From the NCBI RefSeq assembly GCF_002090095.1, contig NZ_BBRJ01000002.1:1550817-1614816 (forward strand): a DNA stretch of 64,000 bases. Reading direction: 5' to 3'. The stretch is from Demequina sp. NBRC 110053. GTDB taxonomy: Bacteria; Actinomycetota; Actinomycetes; Actinomycetales; Demequinaceae. Positions 49,599 through 60,320 of this stretch are shown piece after piece. Positions within the stretch are counted from its first letter, which is position 1; every line of letters starts with the position of its first letter. The position numbers and the translations under genes were made by a program. The notes below the pieces were generated by a model. The model searched no databases. It saw only the letters and a list, made by a program, of their open reading frames with translations, and was not told the origin of the DNA.

Positions 49599-52500
49599 GT
49601 GACCCGCCCGCTCGCCCCCCTGCTCGAGCGCCTCGACGCGCCCGCCATCGATGCCGCGCACCTGGTGGCGCCCACGGCGGCGGCACCCCCGATGATCGCC
49701 CGCACCGTCCGCGATCAGGACGGGCTTCTCGTCGTCGTCACGGCGACGAGCGGTGATGCAGACACGTTCGCGGCGGCCCTCGGCAGTTACCTCGACCCCG
49801 CGCGCGTGACCGTGCTGCCGGCCTGGGAGACCCTCCCGCACGAGCGCCTCAGCCCTCGTTCCGATACCGTCGCGCGCCGCCTCGCGACCCTGCGACGCAT
49901 CGTCCATCCGGAAGCTGTGGCACAGGAGGCCGGCCTCCCGCCCCTGGACGTCGTCGTCGCGCCCCTGCGTGCGATCCTGCAGCCCGTCATCCCGGGCCTC
50001 GCCGACCTCGAGCCGGTCTCGCTCCACGCGGGCGACGTGCGTGACCTGACTGACCTCACCGAGGCGCTCGGCAGCGCCGCCTACACGCGCGTGGACATGG
50101 TCGAGCGCCGCGGCGAGTTCGCCGTCCGCGGCGGCATCGTCGACGTCTTCGCGCCCACGGATCCTCACCCCGTGCGCATCGAGTTCTTCGGCGACGAGGT
50201 CGACTCCATCCGCTCCTTCTCGGTCGCTGATCAGCGCTCGCTCGCGTCCGTCGATCAGCTCTGGGCGCCGCCGTGCCGCGAGCTCCTGCTGACCGAGGAC
50301 GTGCGCGTGCGCGCCGCGGCGCTGCAGGACCAGGTGCCCGCCGCCGCGGACATGCTGGGCCGCATCGCGAGCGGCGTCGCGGTGGAGGGCATGGAGAGCC
50401 TCATCCCGCTGCTCGTCGACCGCCTGGTCCCCGTCACCGATGCCCTTCCGCGCGGAACTCGGCTGGTCGCGATCGAGCCCGAACGCCTCGCGCGCCGCGC
50501 CGAGGATCTGCAGCGCACCGCGCAGGAGTTCCTGGCCGCCGCGTGGGTTGGCGCCGCCGCCGGCGCGGATGCCCCTCTCGAGCCCACGGAGGGCTCGTTC
50601 CTCTCGCTGGAGCAGATCGAGGAGTCGGCCGCCGATCGCGCGCTCCACTGGTCGACCGTCGGTCCGTTCGGCAGCGCCGATGCGGTCGCCACGGGCCTCG
50701 CCGACGTCGAGGACCACCGTGGTCGGCTCGAGGCGGCGCTCGCCGCCGTTCGCACGCGCGTGGCGGAGGGCTGGACGGTCGTGGTCACGGCCGCCGGCAC
50801 GGGCTCGGCTCACCGGATCGCCGAGCAGTGCGGCGAGCTGGAGATCGCCGCCCGCGTCACCGAGGTGTGGGAGCCCGCCGACGGCGTGGTCAGCATCGTG
50901 CCGCACATCACGGGCGCCGGCTTCCAGTCGCCCGAGGCGCGGGTGATGGTGGTCCATGAGTCCGATCTCACGGGACGCGCCGCGGCCGCGGCCGGACCCA
51001 AGGTCAAGGTGCCCAGCCGCCGACGCAACGCCGTCGATCCGCTCCAGCTGCGCCCGGGCGACTTCGTGGTCCACGAGAGCCACGGCGTGGGGCGGTTCAT
51101 CGAGCTCACCAAGCGCACGGTGAGGGGTGTGGAGCGCGAATACCTAGTCATCGAGTACGCGCCCTCGAAGCGCGGCGGGCCCGCCGACCGCCTGTCCGTC
51201 CCCACCGATCAGCTCGATCTGGTCACCAAGTACGTGGGCGGCGAGGCGCCGAGCGTCAACAAGATGGGCGGCTCCGACTGGGCCAAGACCAAGGGGCGGG
51301 CGCGCAAGGCGGTCAAGGAGATCGCTGCGGAGCTCATCCGGCTGTACTCCGCGCGCATGGCCTCCAAGGGCCGCGAGTTCGGCCCCGACACCCCGTGGCA
51401 GCGTGAGCTCGAGGAGGCATTCGCGTTCGTCGAGACGCCCGACCAGCTCAGCACCATCGACGAGGTCAAGGAGGACATGGAGAAGGGCGTCCCGATGGAC
51501 CGCCTCATCTGCGGCGACGTGGGCTTCGGCAAGACCGAGATCGCCGTGCGCGCCGCGTTCAAGGCGATCCAGGACGGCGCGCAGGTCGCGCTGCTGTGCC
51601 CGACCACGCTGCTCGTGAAGCAGCACGCGGACACCTTCGCGGAGCGCTTCGCGCAGTTCCCGGTCAAGGTCGCCGCCCTGTCGCGCTTCCAGACCGACAA
51701 GGAGGCCAAGGAGATCGTCGAGGGCCTCGCGGACGGCACCATCGACATGGTGATCGGCACGCACCGGCTGGTGACGGGCCAGGTGCGGTTCAAGGAGCTC
51801 GGCCTCATCATCATCGACGAGGAGCAGCGGTTCGGCGTCGAGCACAAGGAGACGCTCAAGGCGCTGCGCACCGACGTGGACGTGCTCGCGATGTCGGCGA
51901 CGCCCATCCCGCGAACGCTCGAGATGGCGGTCACCGGCATCCGCGAGATGTCCACGCTGGCGACGCCGCCGGAGGAGAGGCACCCGATCCTCACCTACGT
52001 GGGTCCGCAGGAGAACCCGCAGGTCGCCGCGGCCATCAGGCGCGAGCTGATGCGCGACGGTCAGGTGTTCTACATCCACAACTCGGTCAAGACCATCACG
52101 AGCGCCGCACGGCGCCTCTCCGAGCTCGTGCCGGAGGCACGCATCGCGGTCGCGCACGGTCAGATGAGCGAGAAGCAGCTCGAGCAGGTGATCGTCGACT
52201 ACTACGACCGGCGCTACGACGTGCTGGTGTGCACGACCATCGTCGAGACCGGGCTCGACATCTCGAACGCCAACACCTTGATCGTCGAGCGCGCGGACAA
52301 GTTCGGGCTGTCGCAGCTGCACCAGCTGCGCGGCCGCGTGGGCCGCGCCCGCGAACGCGCGTACGCCTACTTCCTGTACCCGCCGGATCGCACGCTCACC
52401 GAGACCGCGCACGATCGCCTGCAGACCATCGCCGCCAACACGGACCTGGGCGCGGGCATGGCCGTTGCGATGAAGGACCTCGAGATCCGCGGCGCCGGCA

Positions 52501-53078
52501 ACCTGCTGGGCGCGGAGCAGTCGGGCCACATCGAGGGCGTGGGGTTCGACCTCTACATCCGGATGGTGGGCGAGGCCGTCGCCGGCTTCCGCGGCGAGGG
52601 AGGGGAGGAGCGCGCGCCCATGACGATCGACCTACCCATCGACGCCCACATCCCCGAGCAGTACATCGAGCACGAGCGACTGCGTCTCGAGGCGTACCGC
52701 AAGATCGCCGATGCGGCCGACGAGGCCGCGCTCGCCGCGATCGAGGAGGAGCTGCGCGACCGCTACGGCAACCTGCCCGAGCCGGTGGAGCACCTGTTCG
52801 CGGTGGCACGGCTGAGGCTCGAGGTGCGGGAGGCCGGCATCACGGACGTGGTGGCGCAGGGACGGTACGTGCGCTTCTCGCCCCTGGAGCTGCCGGACTC
52901 CGCGACCATGCGCATCAACCGCCTCTACCCCGGCACGCTCATCAAGCCGGCCGTGCGGCAGGTGCTGGTGCCCGCGCCCATGACCTCCCGCGTAGGAGGC
53001 AAGCCCGTCGAGGGTCCCGAGGTGCTCGAGTGGGCACGCGAGGTCATCAAGGCCACCCGTCCCGCGACAGTAGGATGA
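49599..53078 (+). CDS. mfd: Transcription-repair coupling factor
   Basis: A 1159-residue DNA translocase that removes RNA polymerase stalled at lesions and recruits UvrA. Domains in order: UvrB-like N-terminal region (about 1-350), RNA-polymerase-interacting CarD-like domain near 485 (LRPGDFVVHESHGVGRFIEL), SF2 helicase core with Walker A ICGDVGFGKTE (about 638-647), DEEQRFG (about 741), SATPIPRTLEMA, and QLRGRVGRARERAYAYF, then the C-terminal TRCF domain. GTG start at 49599 has GGAGGCT five bases upstream. Opens the conserved run mfd-lipoprotein-mazG-eno. Confidence 0.97.
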   Translation: MTRPLAPLLERLDAPAIDAAHLVAPTAAAPPMIARTVRDQDGLLVVVTATSGDADTFAAALGSYLDPARVTVLPAWETLPHERLSPRSDTVARRLATLRRIVHPEAVAQEAGLPPLDVVVAPLRAILQPVIPGLADLEPVSLHAGDVRDLTDLTEALGSAAYTRVDMVERRGEFAVRGGIVDVFAPTDPHPVRIEFFGDEVDSIRSFSVADQRSLASVDQLWAPPCRELLLTEDVRVRAAALQDQVPAAADMLGRIASGVAVEGMESLIPLLVDRLVPVTDALPRGTRLVAIEPERLARRAEDLQRTAQEFLAAAWVGAAAGADAPLEPTEGSFLSLEQIEESAADRALHWSTVGPFGSADAVATGLADVEDHRGRLEAALAAVRTRVAEGWTVVVTAAGTGSAHRIAEQCGELEIAARVTEVWEPADGVVSIVPHITGAGFQSPEARVMVVHESDLTGRAAAAAGPKVKVPSRRRNAVDPLQLRPGDFVVHESHGVGRFIELTKRTVRGVEREYLVIEYAPSKRGGPADRLSVPTDQLDLVTKYVGGEAPSVNKMGGSDWAKTKGRARKAVKEIAAELIRLYSARMASKGREFGPDTPWQRELEEAFAFVETPDQLSTIDEVKEDMEKGVPMDRLICGDVGFGKTEIAVRAAFKAIQDGAQVALLCPTTLLVKQHADTFAERFAQFPVKVAALSRFQTDKEAKEIVEGLADGTIDMVIGTHRLVTGQVRFKELGLIIIDEEQRFGVEHKETLKALRTDVDVLAMSATPIPRTLEMAVTGIREMSTLATPPEERHPILTYVGPQENPQVAAAIRRELMRDGQVFYIHNSVKTITSAARRLSELVPEARIAVAHGQMSEKQLEQVIVDYYDRRYDVLVCTTIVETGLDISNANTLIVERADKFGLSQLHQLRGRVGRARERAYAYFLYPPDRTLTETAHDRLQTIAANTDLGAGMAVAMKDLEIRGAGNLLGAEQSGHIEGVGFDLYIRMVGEAVAGFRGEGGEERAPMTIDLPIDAHIPEQYIEHERLRLEAYRKIADAADEAALAAIEEELRDRYGNLPEPVEHLFAVARLRLEVREAGITDVVAQGRYVRFSPLELPDSATMRINRLYPGTLIKPAVRQVLVPAPMTSRVGGKPVEGPEVLEWAREVIKATRPATVG
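53071..53076 (+). promoter_or_regulatory. -10 hexamer (TAGGAT) of the 53084 lipoprotein gene
   Basis: TAGGAT overlaps the stop codon of mfd and ends exactly seven bases before ATG 53084. It makes the third of three close ATG codons the likely start. Confidence 0.55.
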
Positions 53079-53083
53079 TGCCC

Positions 53084-53693
53084 ATGCCTCAGCTTCACCG
53101 CCGTTCGCTCGTGGCCGCCGTGTGCGGCGCGCTCGTCCTCGCCGGCTGTGCCGTGCCCGGTCAGCCTGCGCCCGCTGGAGTGGCGGCGGAGCTCGATGGC
53201 GTGCAGCTCACCAACAGCGAGGTCACGGCGCTGTCCGACGCCTGGCTCGAGGACATCGGCGCTCCGGCGGACCGACGTCAGGTCATCACCCTCGAGATGA
53301 TGCGCGAGCCGCTCCTGGCGGCGACGGACCAGATCGATCTCGAGTACACGCGCTCGCAGTCCCGCCAGCAAGCGGAGGCGCTGCTCGAGCTGCAGGGCGT
53401 CACGACGGAGCCGAGCGAGGAGATGGTCGATGCCGTGGAGGGCGCGCTCATGATCGCGGCCTTCACGGTGCTGCCCGCGGACACCTCGGTCATCCAGTCG
53501 GTCGCCGAGCAGGTCGAGGCCGACGCGACGACCAACGCCCGCACCGGCTCGTTCAGCACCGACGCCTTCATGGAGTCGCTGGTGGTCACCGCGGAGAAGG
53601 CGGCTGCCGCCGCGCAGCAGGGCCAGCCCGCGTGGTTCCTCGAGTTCAACGATGTCGTCGGCCTCACCGAGCCCGACGCGTCCTGGATCGTCA

Positions 53694-53701
<8 letters not shown>
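53084..53701 (+). CDS. Small lipoprotein with SurA-N-like helical domain
   Basis: A 205-residue exported lipoprotein: signal RRSLVAAVCGALVLAGC with lipobox LAGC and modified Cys at about residue 21, then a helical domain with VAAELDGVQLTNSEVTALSD, which resembles the N-terminal chaperone region of SurA-type parvulins but has no isomerase domain. It sits between mfd and mazG, where many actinobacteria have a SurA-N-like lipoprotein gene. A chaperone-like role on the outer face of the membrane is inferred. Its stop lies inside the mazG start region (8-base overlap). Confidence 0.82.
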
Positions 53702-55690
<1,989 letters not shown>

Positions 55691-55701
55691 GCGCACGGCT
55701 T

Positions 55702-55741
55702 CGACGGCCGCGGCTCCCACGTGAGGGGGTCGCGGCCGTCG
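55702..55741 (+). terminator. Hairpin after eno
   Basis: An 11-bp GC stem (55702-55712 with 55731-55741) starts 11 bases after the eno stop. There is no T run, as is common for high-GC terminators. Confidence 0.55.
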
Positions 55742-55803
55742 TGCTGTCCGGCCCTCCGCGCGCCTGACCGGAACCGCGCCGCGCTCCGGAGAGAATCATC
55801 GCC

Positions 55804-56577
55804 ATGAGTGTGCCCAGCCGCCCCGGTGCGCCGCGAACGTCCCCCACGACGCCGCGGCGCGCTGCGACAGGCCCGGCGGAGCGCGCGCGCACTCGCGCCA
55901 AGGCGGAGCCCCAGCACGCCCCGTCCGCGCCAGCGCGCGGCAGCGCCAAGCCCACGCGGTCGTCCTCGACGTCCACGCGCCGCGGTCCGACGACGGGACC
56001 CATCGCCAAGCCGAGCAGCCGTCCAGGCGGCCCCACCGCATCGGCCCGTACGAATCGGGACGCGGGACCGCGCATCGACCCCTCCCGCCCTCAGGGATCG
56101 TGGACGGGCATGCTCACCTGGCGCACGGCCGTCATGGTGGGCGTCATCGCCATCGCGTTCGCGGTGGTCGCACCGTCGGTGCGCGCCTACCTCAACCAGC
56201 AGGCGATGCTCGAGTCGCTGCGCACGGAGGCCCAGGCTGCACAGACGGAGGTCGACGACCTCGAGGCAGATGTCGCGCGCTGGGACGACCCCGCCTTCCT
56301 GGTCGCGCAGGCGCGCGAGCGCCTCGCCTACGTGTTCCCCGGCGAGACGCCCTACCGCGTGATCGATCCCGAGTCCGTGGGCAGCGCGAGCGAGGGATCA
56401 CCCATGGAAGGCACCACACCCGAGTCGCTGGTCGACGCCGCGTGGTACGACCGCCTGTGGGGCTCGGTGGTCGAGGCAGGGGAAGGCGCCGATGCGGTTG
56501 CGCCGTCGCCGCAGGATGTGTCGGCGCCGCCGGAGCCGGGCGAGGCGTCCGTCGACGCCGGCGGCGAGTCCGGGTAG
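55804..56577 (+). CDS. FtsB/DivIC-type septum formation initiator
   Basis: A 257-residue bitopic membrane protein. The first 100 residues are a basic, Pro/Ser/Arg-rich cytoplasmic region. One membrane helix (about 109-126, VMVGVIAIAFAVVAPSV) is followed by a short coiled coil (about 130-160, LESLRTEAQAAQTEVDDLEA) and FLVAQARERLAYVFPGE, the DivIC signature. It joins FtsQ and FtsL in the divisome. The acidic tail of about 80 residues is extra. Position after eno and before DUF501 is standard in actinobacteria. Confidence 0.92.
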   Translation: MSVPSRPGAPRTSPTTPRRAATGPAERARTRAKAEPQHAPSAPARGSAKPTRSSSTSTRRGPTTGPIAKPSSRPGGPTASARTNRDAGPRIDPSRPQGSWTGMLTWRTAVMVGVIAIAFAVVAPSVRAYLNQQAMLESLRTEAQAAQTEVDDLEADVARWDDPAFLVAQARERLAYVFPGETPYRVIDPESVGSASEGSPMEGTTPESLVDAAWYDRLWGSVVEAGEGADAVAPSPQDVSAPPEPGEASVDAGGESG

Positions 56578-56600
56578 CCGACCGACGTAGACTTCGGAGG

Positions 56601-57161
56601 GTGACAGACACGCCCGCGACCGAGAGCGACCTGCGGGTGCTCGCGGCGCAGCTGGGACGCGAGCCGCGTGGCGTGGTCGCGATCGCCGCGCGCTGCGTGT
56701 GCGGCAACCCCACCGTCGTGCACACCGCGCCGCGACTGCCGGACGGCACGCCCTTCCCCACGCAGTACTACCTCACGCACCCCGAGGCGGTGTCCGCGGT
56801 GTCGACCCTCGAGGCCCGCGGCGTGATGAAGGACATGACGGAGAGGCTCGCGGAGGAGCCGTCGCTCGCGGAGCAGTACCGGCGTGCGCACGAGACCTAT
56901 CTCGAGGAGCGCTACGCGCTCGAGGACGTCCCCGAGATCCACGGCATCTCCGCTGGCGGCATGCCCGACCGCGTCAAGTGCCTCCATGTGCTCGTGGGCC
57001 ACGCGCTCGCGGCTGGCCCCGGCGTCAATCCGCTGGGCGACGACGCGCTTGAGATGATCCGCAGCCACTGGCGGCCCGACCGGTGCACGTGCCCCGCGCT
57101 CGGCACCGACCCGGACGCCGCCGTCTCCCTCGACCCCGACGCCTACACCCAGGAGGCCTGA
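56601..57161 (+). CDS. DUF501 family protein
   Basis: A 186-residue soluble protein of unknown function. It has RCVCGNPTVVHTAPRLPDG near the N-terminus, FPTQYYLTHPEAV, and a late MPDRVKCLHVLVGHALA with Cys/His residues and CTCP near the C-terminus, all conserved in DUF501. The Cys-His set suggests metal binding. GTG start at 56601: a TAGACT hexamer ends seven bases before it, leaderless geometry. It overlaps the ppx start by one base (TGATG). Always found between ftsB and ppx in actinobacteria. Confidence 0.93.
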   Translation: MTDTPATESDLRVLAAQLGREPRGVVAIAARCVCGNPTVVHTAPRLPDGTPFPTQYYLTHPEAVSAVSTLEARGVMKDMTERLAEEPSLAEQYRRAHETYLEERYALEDVPEIHGISAGGMPDRVKCLHVLVGHALAAGPGVNPLGDDALEMIRSHWRPDRCTCPALGTDPDAAVSLDPDAYTQEA

Positions 57162-58117
57162 TGCCACGCGTCGCCGCCATCGACTGCGGAACCAATTCGA
57201 TCCGCCTGCTCATCGCCGATGTCGACCTCGCCTCCGGCACCCTCACCGACGTCGTGCGCCGCATGCTGGTGGTGCGCCTGGGCCAGGGCGTCGACCGCAC
57301 GGGCCGGTTCGCTCCCGAGGCGCTCGAGCGCACGCTGGCCGCGACCGACGAGTACGCGGCTCAGTGCCGCGAGCACGGCGTCGAGGCGATCCGGTTCGTC
57401 GCGACCTCGGCCACGCGCGACGCGAGCAACCGAGTGGACTTCATCGAGGGCGTGCGTGCGCGGCTGGGCGTGGCGCCTGAGGTGATCTCCGGGACCGAAG
57501 AGGCAGAGCTGAGCTTCCGCGGCGCGCTGTCCGCGCTCGATGCGTCCCGCCCGGGACCGTACCTCGTGGTCGACCTGGGCGGCGGCTCCACCGAGCTCGT
57601 GCTGGGTCAGTCCACGCCGGACGCTGCCCACTCGATGGACGTGGGCTGCGTGCGGATGACGGAGCGTCACCTGGAGGCCGACCCGCCGACTCAGGAGCAG
57701 GTCGAAGCGGCCCGCGCGGACGTCCGCGCGGCGCTCGACGCAGCATCGCGCGAGGTGCCGCTGGGCGATGCCCGCACGCTGGTGGGCCTGGCCGGGTCGA
57801 TCACCACGGTCACCGCGGCGGCGCTCGACCTGCCCGACTACGACCGCGACGCGATCAACGGCGCCGAGCTCGCCATCGACGATGCCGCGCGCGCGTGCGA
57901 CGAACTGCTCGCCGCCACCCGTGAGGAGCGGGCCGCGATGCCGTTCATGCACCCCGGTCGCGTCGATGTGATCGGTGCCGGCGCGCTCGTATGGCGCGAG
58001 GTCATGGAGCGCGTGCGCGCCGAGGTCGCCGCCGCAGGCGGGGAGCTCGCCACGGCCGTGACGAGCGAGCACGACATCCTCGACGGCATCGCCTTCTCCG
58101 CGGCCGAACGGCTGTAG
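57161..58117 (+). CDS. ppx: Exopolyphosphatase / guanosine pentaphosphate phosphohydrolase family
   Basis: A 318-residue ASKHA-fold enzyme, the short actinobacterial Ppx/GppA form. The phosphate loops are AAIDCGTNSIRLLIAD (P-loop 1) and YLVVDLGGGSTELVLG (P-loop 2), with FVATSATRDASNR between. It releases phosphate from polyphosphate and may hydrolyse pppGpp. The stop is followed by a long perfect hairpin (58135-58174). Start ATG overlaps the DUF501 stop by one base. Confidence 0.93.
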   Translation: MPRVAAIDCGTNSIRLLIADVDLASGTLTDVVRRMLVVRLGQGVDRTGRFAPEALERTLAATDEYAAQCREHGVEAIRFVATSATRDASNRVDFIEGVRARLGVAPEVISGTEEAELSFRGALSALDASRPGPYLVVDLGGGSTELVLGQSTPDAAHSMDVGCVRMTERHLEADPPTQEQVEAARADVRAALDAASREVPLGDARTLVGLAGSITTVTAAALDLPDYDRDAINGAELAIDDAARACDELLAATREERAAMPFMHPGRVDVIGAGALVWREVMERVRAEVAAAGGELATAVTSEHDILDGIAFSAAERL

Positions 58118-58134
58118 CAGCCCCGGCCCAGCCA

Positions 58135-58174
58135 GCGCATCGGCCCTCCGCGCGCGTGCGAAGGGCCGATGCGC
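58135..58174. terminator. Bidirectional hairpin between ppx and the 58185 gene
   Basis: A perfect 13-bp stem (58135-58147 with 58162-58174) whose arms each contain the 9-mer GCCGATGCG in opposite orientation. It lies between convergent genes, so it can end both transcripts. No T run. Confidence 0.7.
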
Positions 58175-58184
58175 CCGCCCGGCG

Positions 58185-58589
58185 CTACTCGACGATGTCG
58201 CGTCCGTGCACCGTGAGCGCCCAGATGACGAACACGGCCAGCGCGATCATGATGATCCCCCACACGGGGTACCAGGGCAGCCACAGGAAGTTGGCGACGG
58301 CGCTGAGCACCGCGAGGATGACGCCGATGGTGCGCGCCCATACCGCTCCGCTGAACACGAACACGCCTGCCAGGGCCACGACGATGCCGAGGATCAGGTG
58401 GATCCACCCCCACGTGCTGATGTCGAACTGGAAGATGTACTCCTCACCGACGACGAAGAACTCGTCATTGAAGAGGGCGATCAGGCCCGTCAGCGCCTGG
58501 ACGAGTCCTGCCGTCATCATCAGGACTCCGGCGAAGACGGTGAAGCCGACCGCTGTGGTGCTGCGGGGCGTGGCGTCGTGCTGCGTCAT
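58185..58589 (-). CDS. Small four-helix membrane protein (DUF7144-like)
   Basis: A 134-residue protein with four hydrophobic helices (VGFTVFAGVLMMTAGLVQAL, WIHLILGIVVALAGVFVFSG, TIGVILAVLSAVANFLWLPW, IMIALAVFVIWALTVHG). The order and the YxWYPVWGIIMIALAVF-like ending fit actinobacterial DUF7144 membrane proteins, function unknown. ATG at 58589 with GGGAGC upstream. It is convergent to ppx across the shared hairpin. Confidence 0.8.
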   Translation of the reverse strand: MTQHDATPRSTTAVGFTVFAGVLMMTAGLVQALTGLIALFNDEFFVVGEEYIFQFDISTWGWIHLILGIVVALAGVFVFSGAVWARTIGVILAVLSAVANFLWLPWYPVWGIIMIALAVFVIWALTVHGRDIVE

Positions 58590-58711
58590 GGCTGCTCCCT
58601 CGAGTGGCGGTTCTGCCTGCGCCTTCGCGTCGTTGCGTCGGCACTGCCAGTATGTCGTGCGCGCCGCCGCGGCGCGCGGCGAGCGTCTCGGATGCGGGAG
58701 GATGGAGGCGC

Positions 58712-58785
58712 GCCCTCGTAGCCCAATTGGCAGAGGCGGCCGACTTAAAATCGGCGCAGTGCGGGTTCGAGTCCCGCCGAGGGCA
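58712..58785 (+). tRNA. tRNA-Leu(UAA), short variable loop
   Basis: A 74-base gene. Acceptor GCCCTCG/CGAGGGC, D arm, anticodon stem GCCGA/TCGGC around CTTAAAA (anticodon TAA, reads UUA), variable loop of only five bases (GCAGT), and T arm GCGGG/CCCGC. CCA is not encoded. Leucine tRNAs normally have a long variable arm (class II); this one is class I. The anticodon assignment is read from the loop; which synthetase charges it cannot be told by eye. Confidence 0.85.
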
Positions 58786-58817
58786 CGGGAATCGGATCGG
58801 GCCGGGCCTGGTTGCAT

Positions 58818-60299
58818 GTGTCCGTGCCGCCCTCCTCAGCCTCGGTGGGCCTGCGCTCCGAGCGCGGGCCCATCCTGCTGTCGTTGATGCTCTCCACCGC
58901 CCTGGTCGCGCTCGATGCGACGATCATCGCCACCGCGTCCGCGACCATCGCGAGCGAGCTCGGCGCCTTCGAGCAGGTTCCATGGCTGTTCTCCGCCTAC
59001 CTCCTGGCCCAGGCGGTCAGCACGCCGCTGGCAGGCCGGCTCTCCGACATCCTCGGCCGCAAGTCGCTGATCGTGGCCGGGATCGGGATCTTCCTGGCGG
59101 GCTCGGTCCTGTGCGGCGCGGCATGGTCCATGGGTGCGCTCATCGCCGGTCGCGTGCTGCAAGGGCTCGGCGCGGGCACCGTGATGCCGGTGGCACAGAC
59201 CATCGCCGCCGACATCTACTCGCTCGAGGAGCGGGCTAAGGTGCAGGGATACCTCGCCTCCGTCTGGGCGATCTCCGCCGTGGTGGGGCCGACCCTGGGG
59301 GGCGTCTTCTCCGAGTTCGTCTCGTGGCGCTGGATCTTCTTGATCAACGTCCCCCTGTGCGCGCTTGCCGCCTGGATGATCCTGCGCCGCTATCACGAGG
59401 CCCCTCGCGAGGGGGCCCGCGAGCCCATCGACTACACCGGCGCGGTGCTGCTCGCGAGCGCCAGCACGCTGCTCCTGTTCGGGCTCCTCGAAGGCGGGAC
59501 CACCTGGGCGTGGTGGTCGGTGCCCTCGGTGCTGGTCCTCGCCAGCGCGATCGCGCTGGGCGCGTGGTTCGTGCGCCACGTCCTGCGCTCGCAGCACCCG
59601 ATCGTCGACCTCCGCCTGCTCCGTCGCCGGGTGATCGGCGTCGCGACGGCCGTGTCCCTCGTGGTGGGCATGGTCGTCCTCGGACTGTCCACCTACATCC
59701 CCATCTACGCCCAGGGAGTCCTGGGCTACGGTCCGCTGATCGCAGGCTTCGCGCTCGCGGCGATGACGATCGGATGGCCCCTCACTGCATCGAACTCCGG
59801 ACGGCTCTACCTGCGCCTGGGCTTTCGCATCACGTCGGTGATCGGAGCCGCGGTGGTGGTGGTGGGCAGCGCCGCCACCCTGCTGCTGACCTCGACGACG
59901 CCCCTCATCGTGACGGCCGCCGCCACCTTCCTCGTGGGCGGCGGCATGGGTCTGTGCGCGATCCCGACCCTCATCGCCGCGCAATCGGCCGTGGGTCGAG
60001 AGATCCGCGGCGGCGTCACCGGGGTGAACATCTTCGCGCGATCGCTCGGCTCGGCTGTCGGCGTCGCCATCTGCGGTGCCATGGTCAACGCGCACGCGCG
60101 GATCGGGCCGGACGGATCGCCGCAGGGCGACGGCCTCATGGAGGGACTGCACCTGGTCTTCATCTTCGTCGCGATCAGCGCCGTCGCCCTTGCGGCGCTC
60201 ACGGCCGCCATGCCGCGCGACCGCGAGGAGGCGCGCGACAGGCGGGCCGCTCGGAGCCGCGAGCAGGAGAGAGCCGTCGAGGGTCAAGGCGCGGAGTAG
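58818..60299 (+). CDS. MFS drug exporter, DHA2 (EmrB/QacA) type
   Basis: An about 493-residue protein with 14 membrane helices, the DHA2 size. Motifs: LDATIIATASATIASELGAF in helix 1 (motif D1), GRLSDILGRKSLIVAG (motif A), and GRVLQGLGAGTVMPVAQTI (motif C-like antiporter region). Proton-coupled export of drugs or related compounds is the usual role. Start uncertain: GTG 58818, GTG 58824 or TTG 58812 are all close after tRNA-Leu; none has a good ribosome binding site. C-terminal tail is basic. Confidence 0.9.
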   Translation: MSVPPSSASVGLRSERGPILLSLMLSTALVALDATIIATASATIASELGAFEQVPWLFSAYLLAQAVSTPLAGRLSDILGRKSLIVAGIGIFLAGSVLCGAAWSMGALIAGRVLQGLGAGTVMPVAQTIAADIYSLEERAKVQGYLASVWAISAVVGPTLGGVFSEFVSWRWIFLINVPLCALAAWMILRRYHEAPREGAREPIDYTGAVLLASASTLLLFGLLEGGTTWAWWSVPSVLVLASAIALGAWFVRHVLRSQHPIVDLRLLRRRVIGVATAVSLVVGMVVLGLSTYIPIYAQGVLGYGPLIAGFALAAMTIGWPLTASNSGRLYLRLGFRITSVIGAAVVVVGSAATLLLTSTTPLIVTAAATFLVGGGMGLCAIPTLIAAQSAVGREIRGGVTGVNIFARSLGSAVGVAICGAMVNAHARIGPDGSPQGDGLMEGLHLVFIFVAISAVALAALTAAMPRDREEARDRRAARSREQERAVEGQGAE

Positions 60300-60307
60300 A
60301 GCGGCCG

Positions 60308-60313
60308 TAGGCT
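60308..60313 (+). promoter_or_regulatory. -10 hexamer (TAGGCT) of the yaeQ gene
   Basis: TAGGCT ends seven bases before the ATG at 60321; leaderless geometry. Confidence 0.55.
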
Positions 60314-60320
60314 CGGGGCC

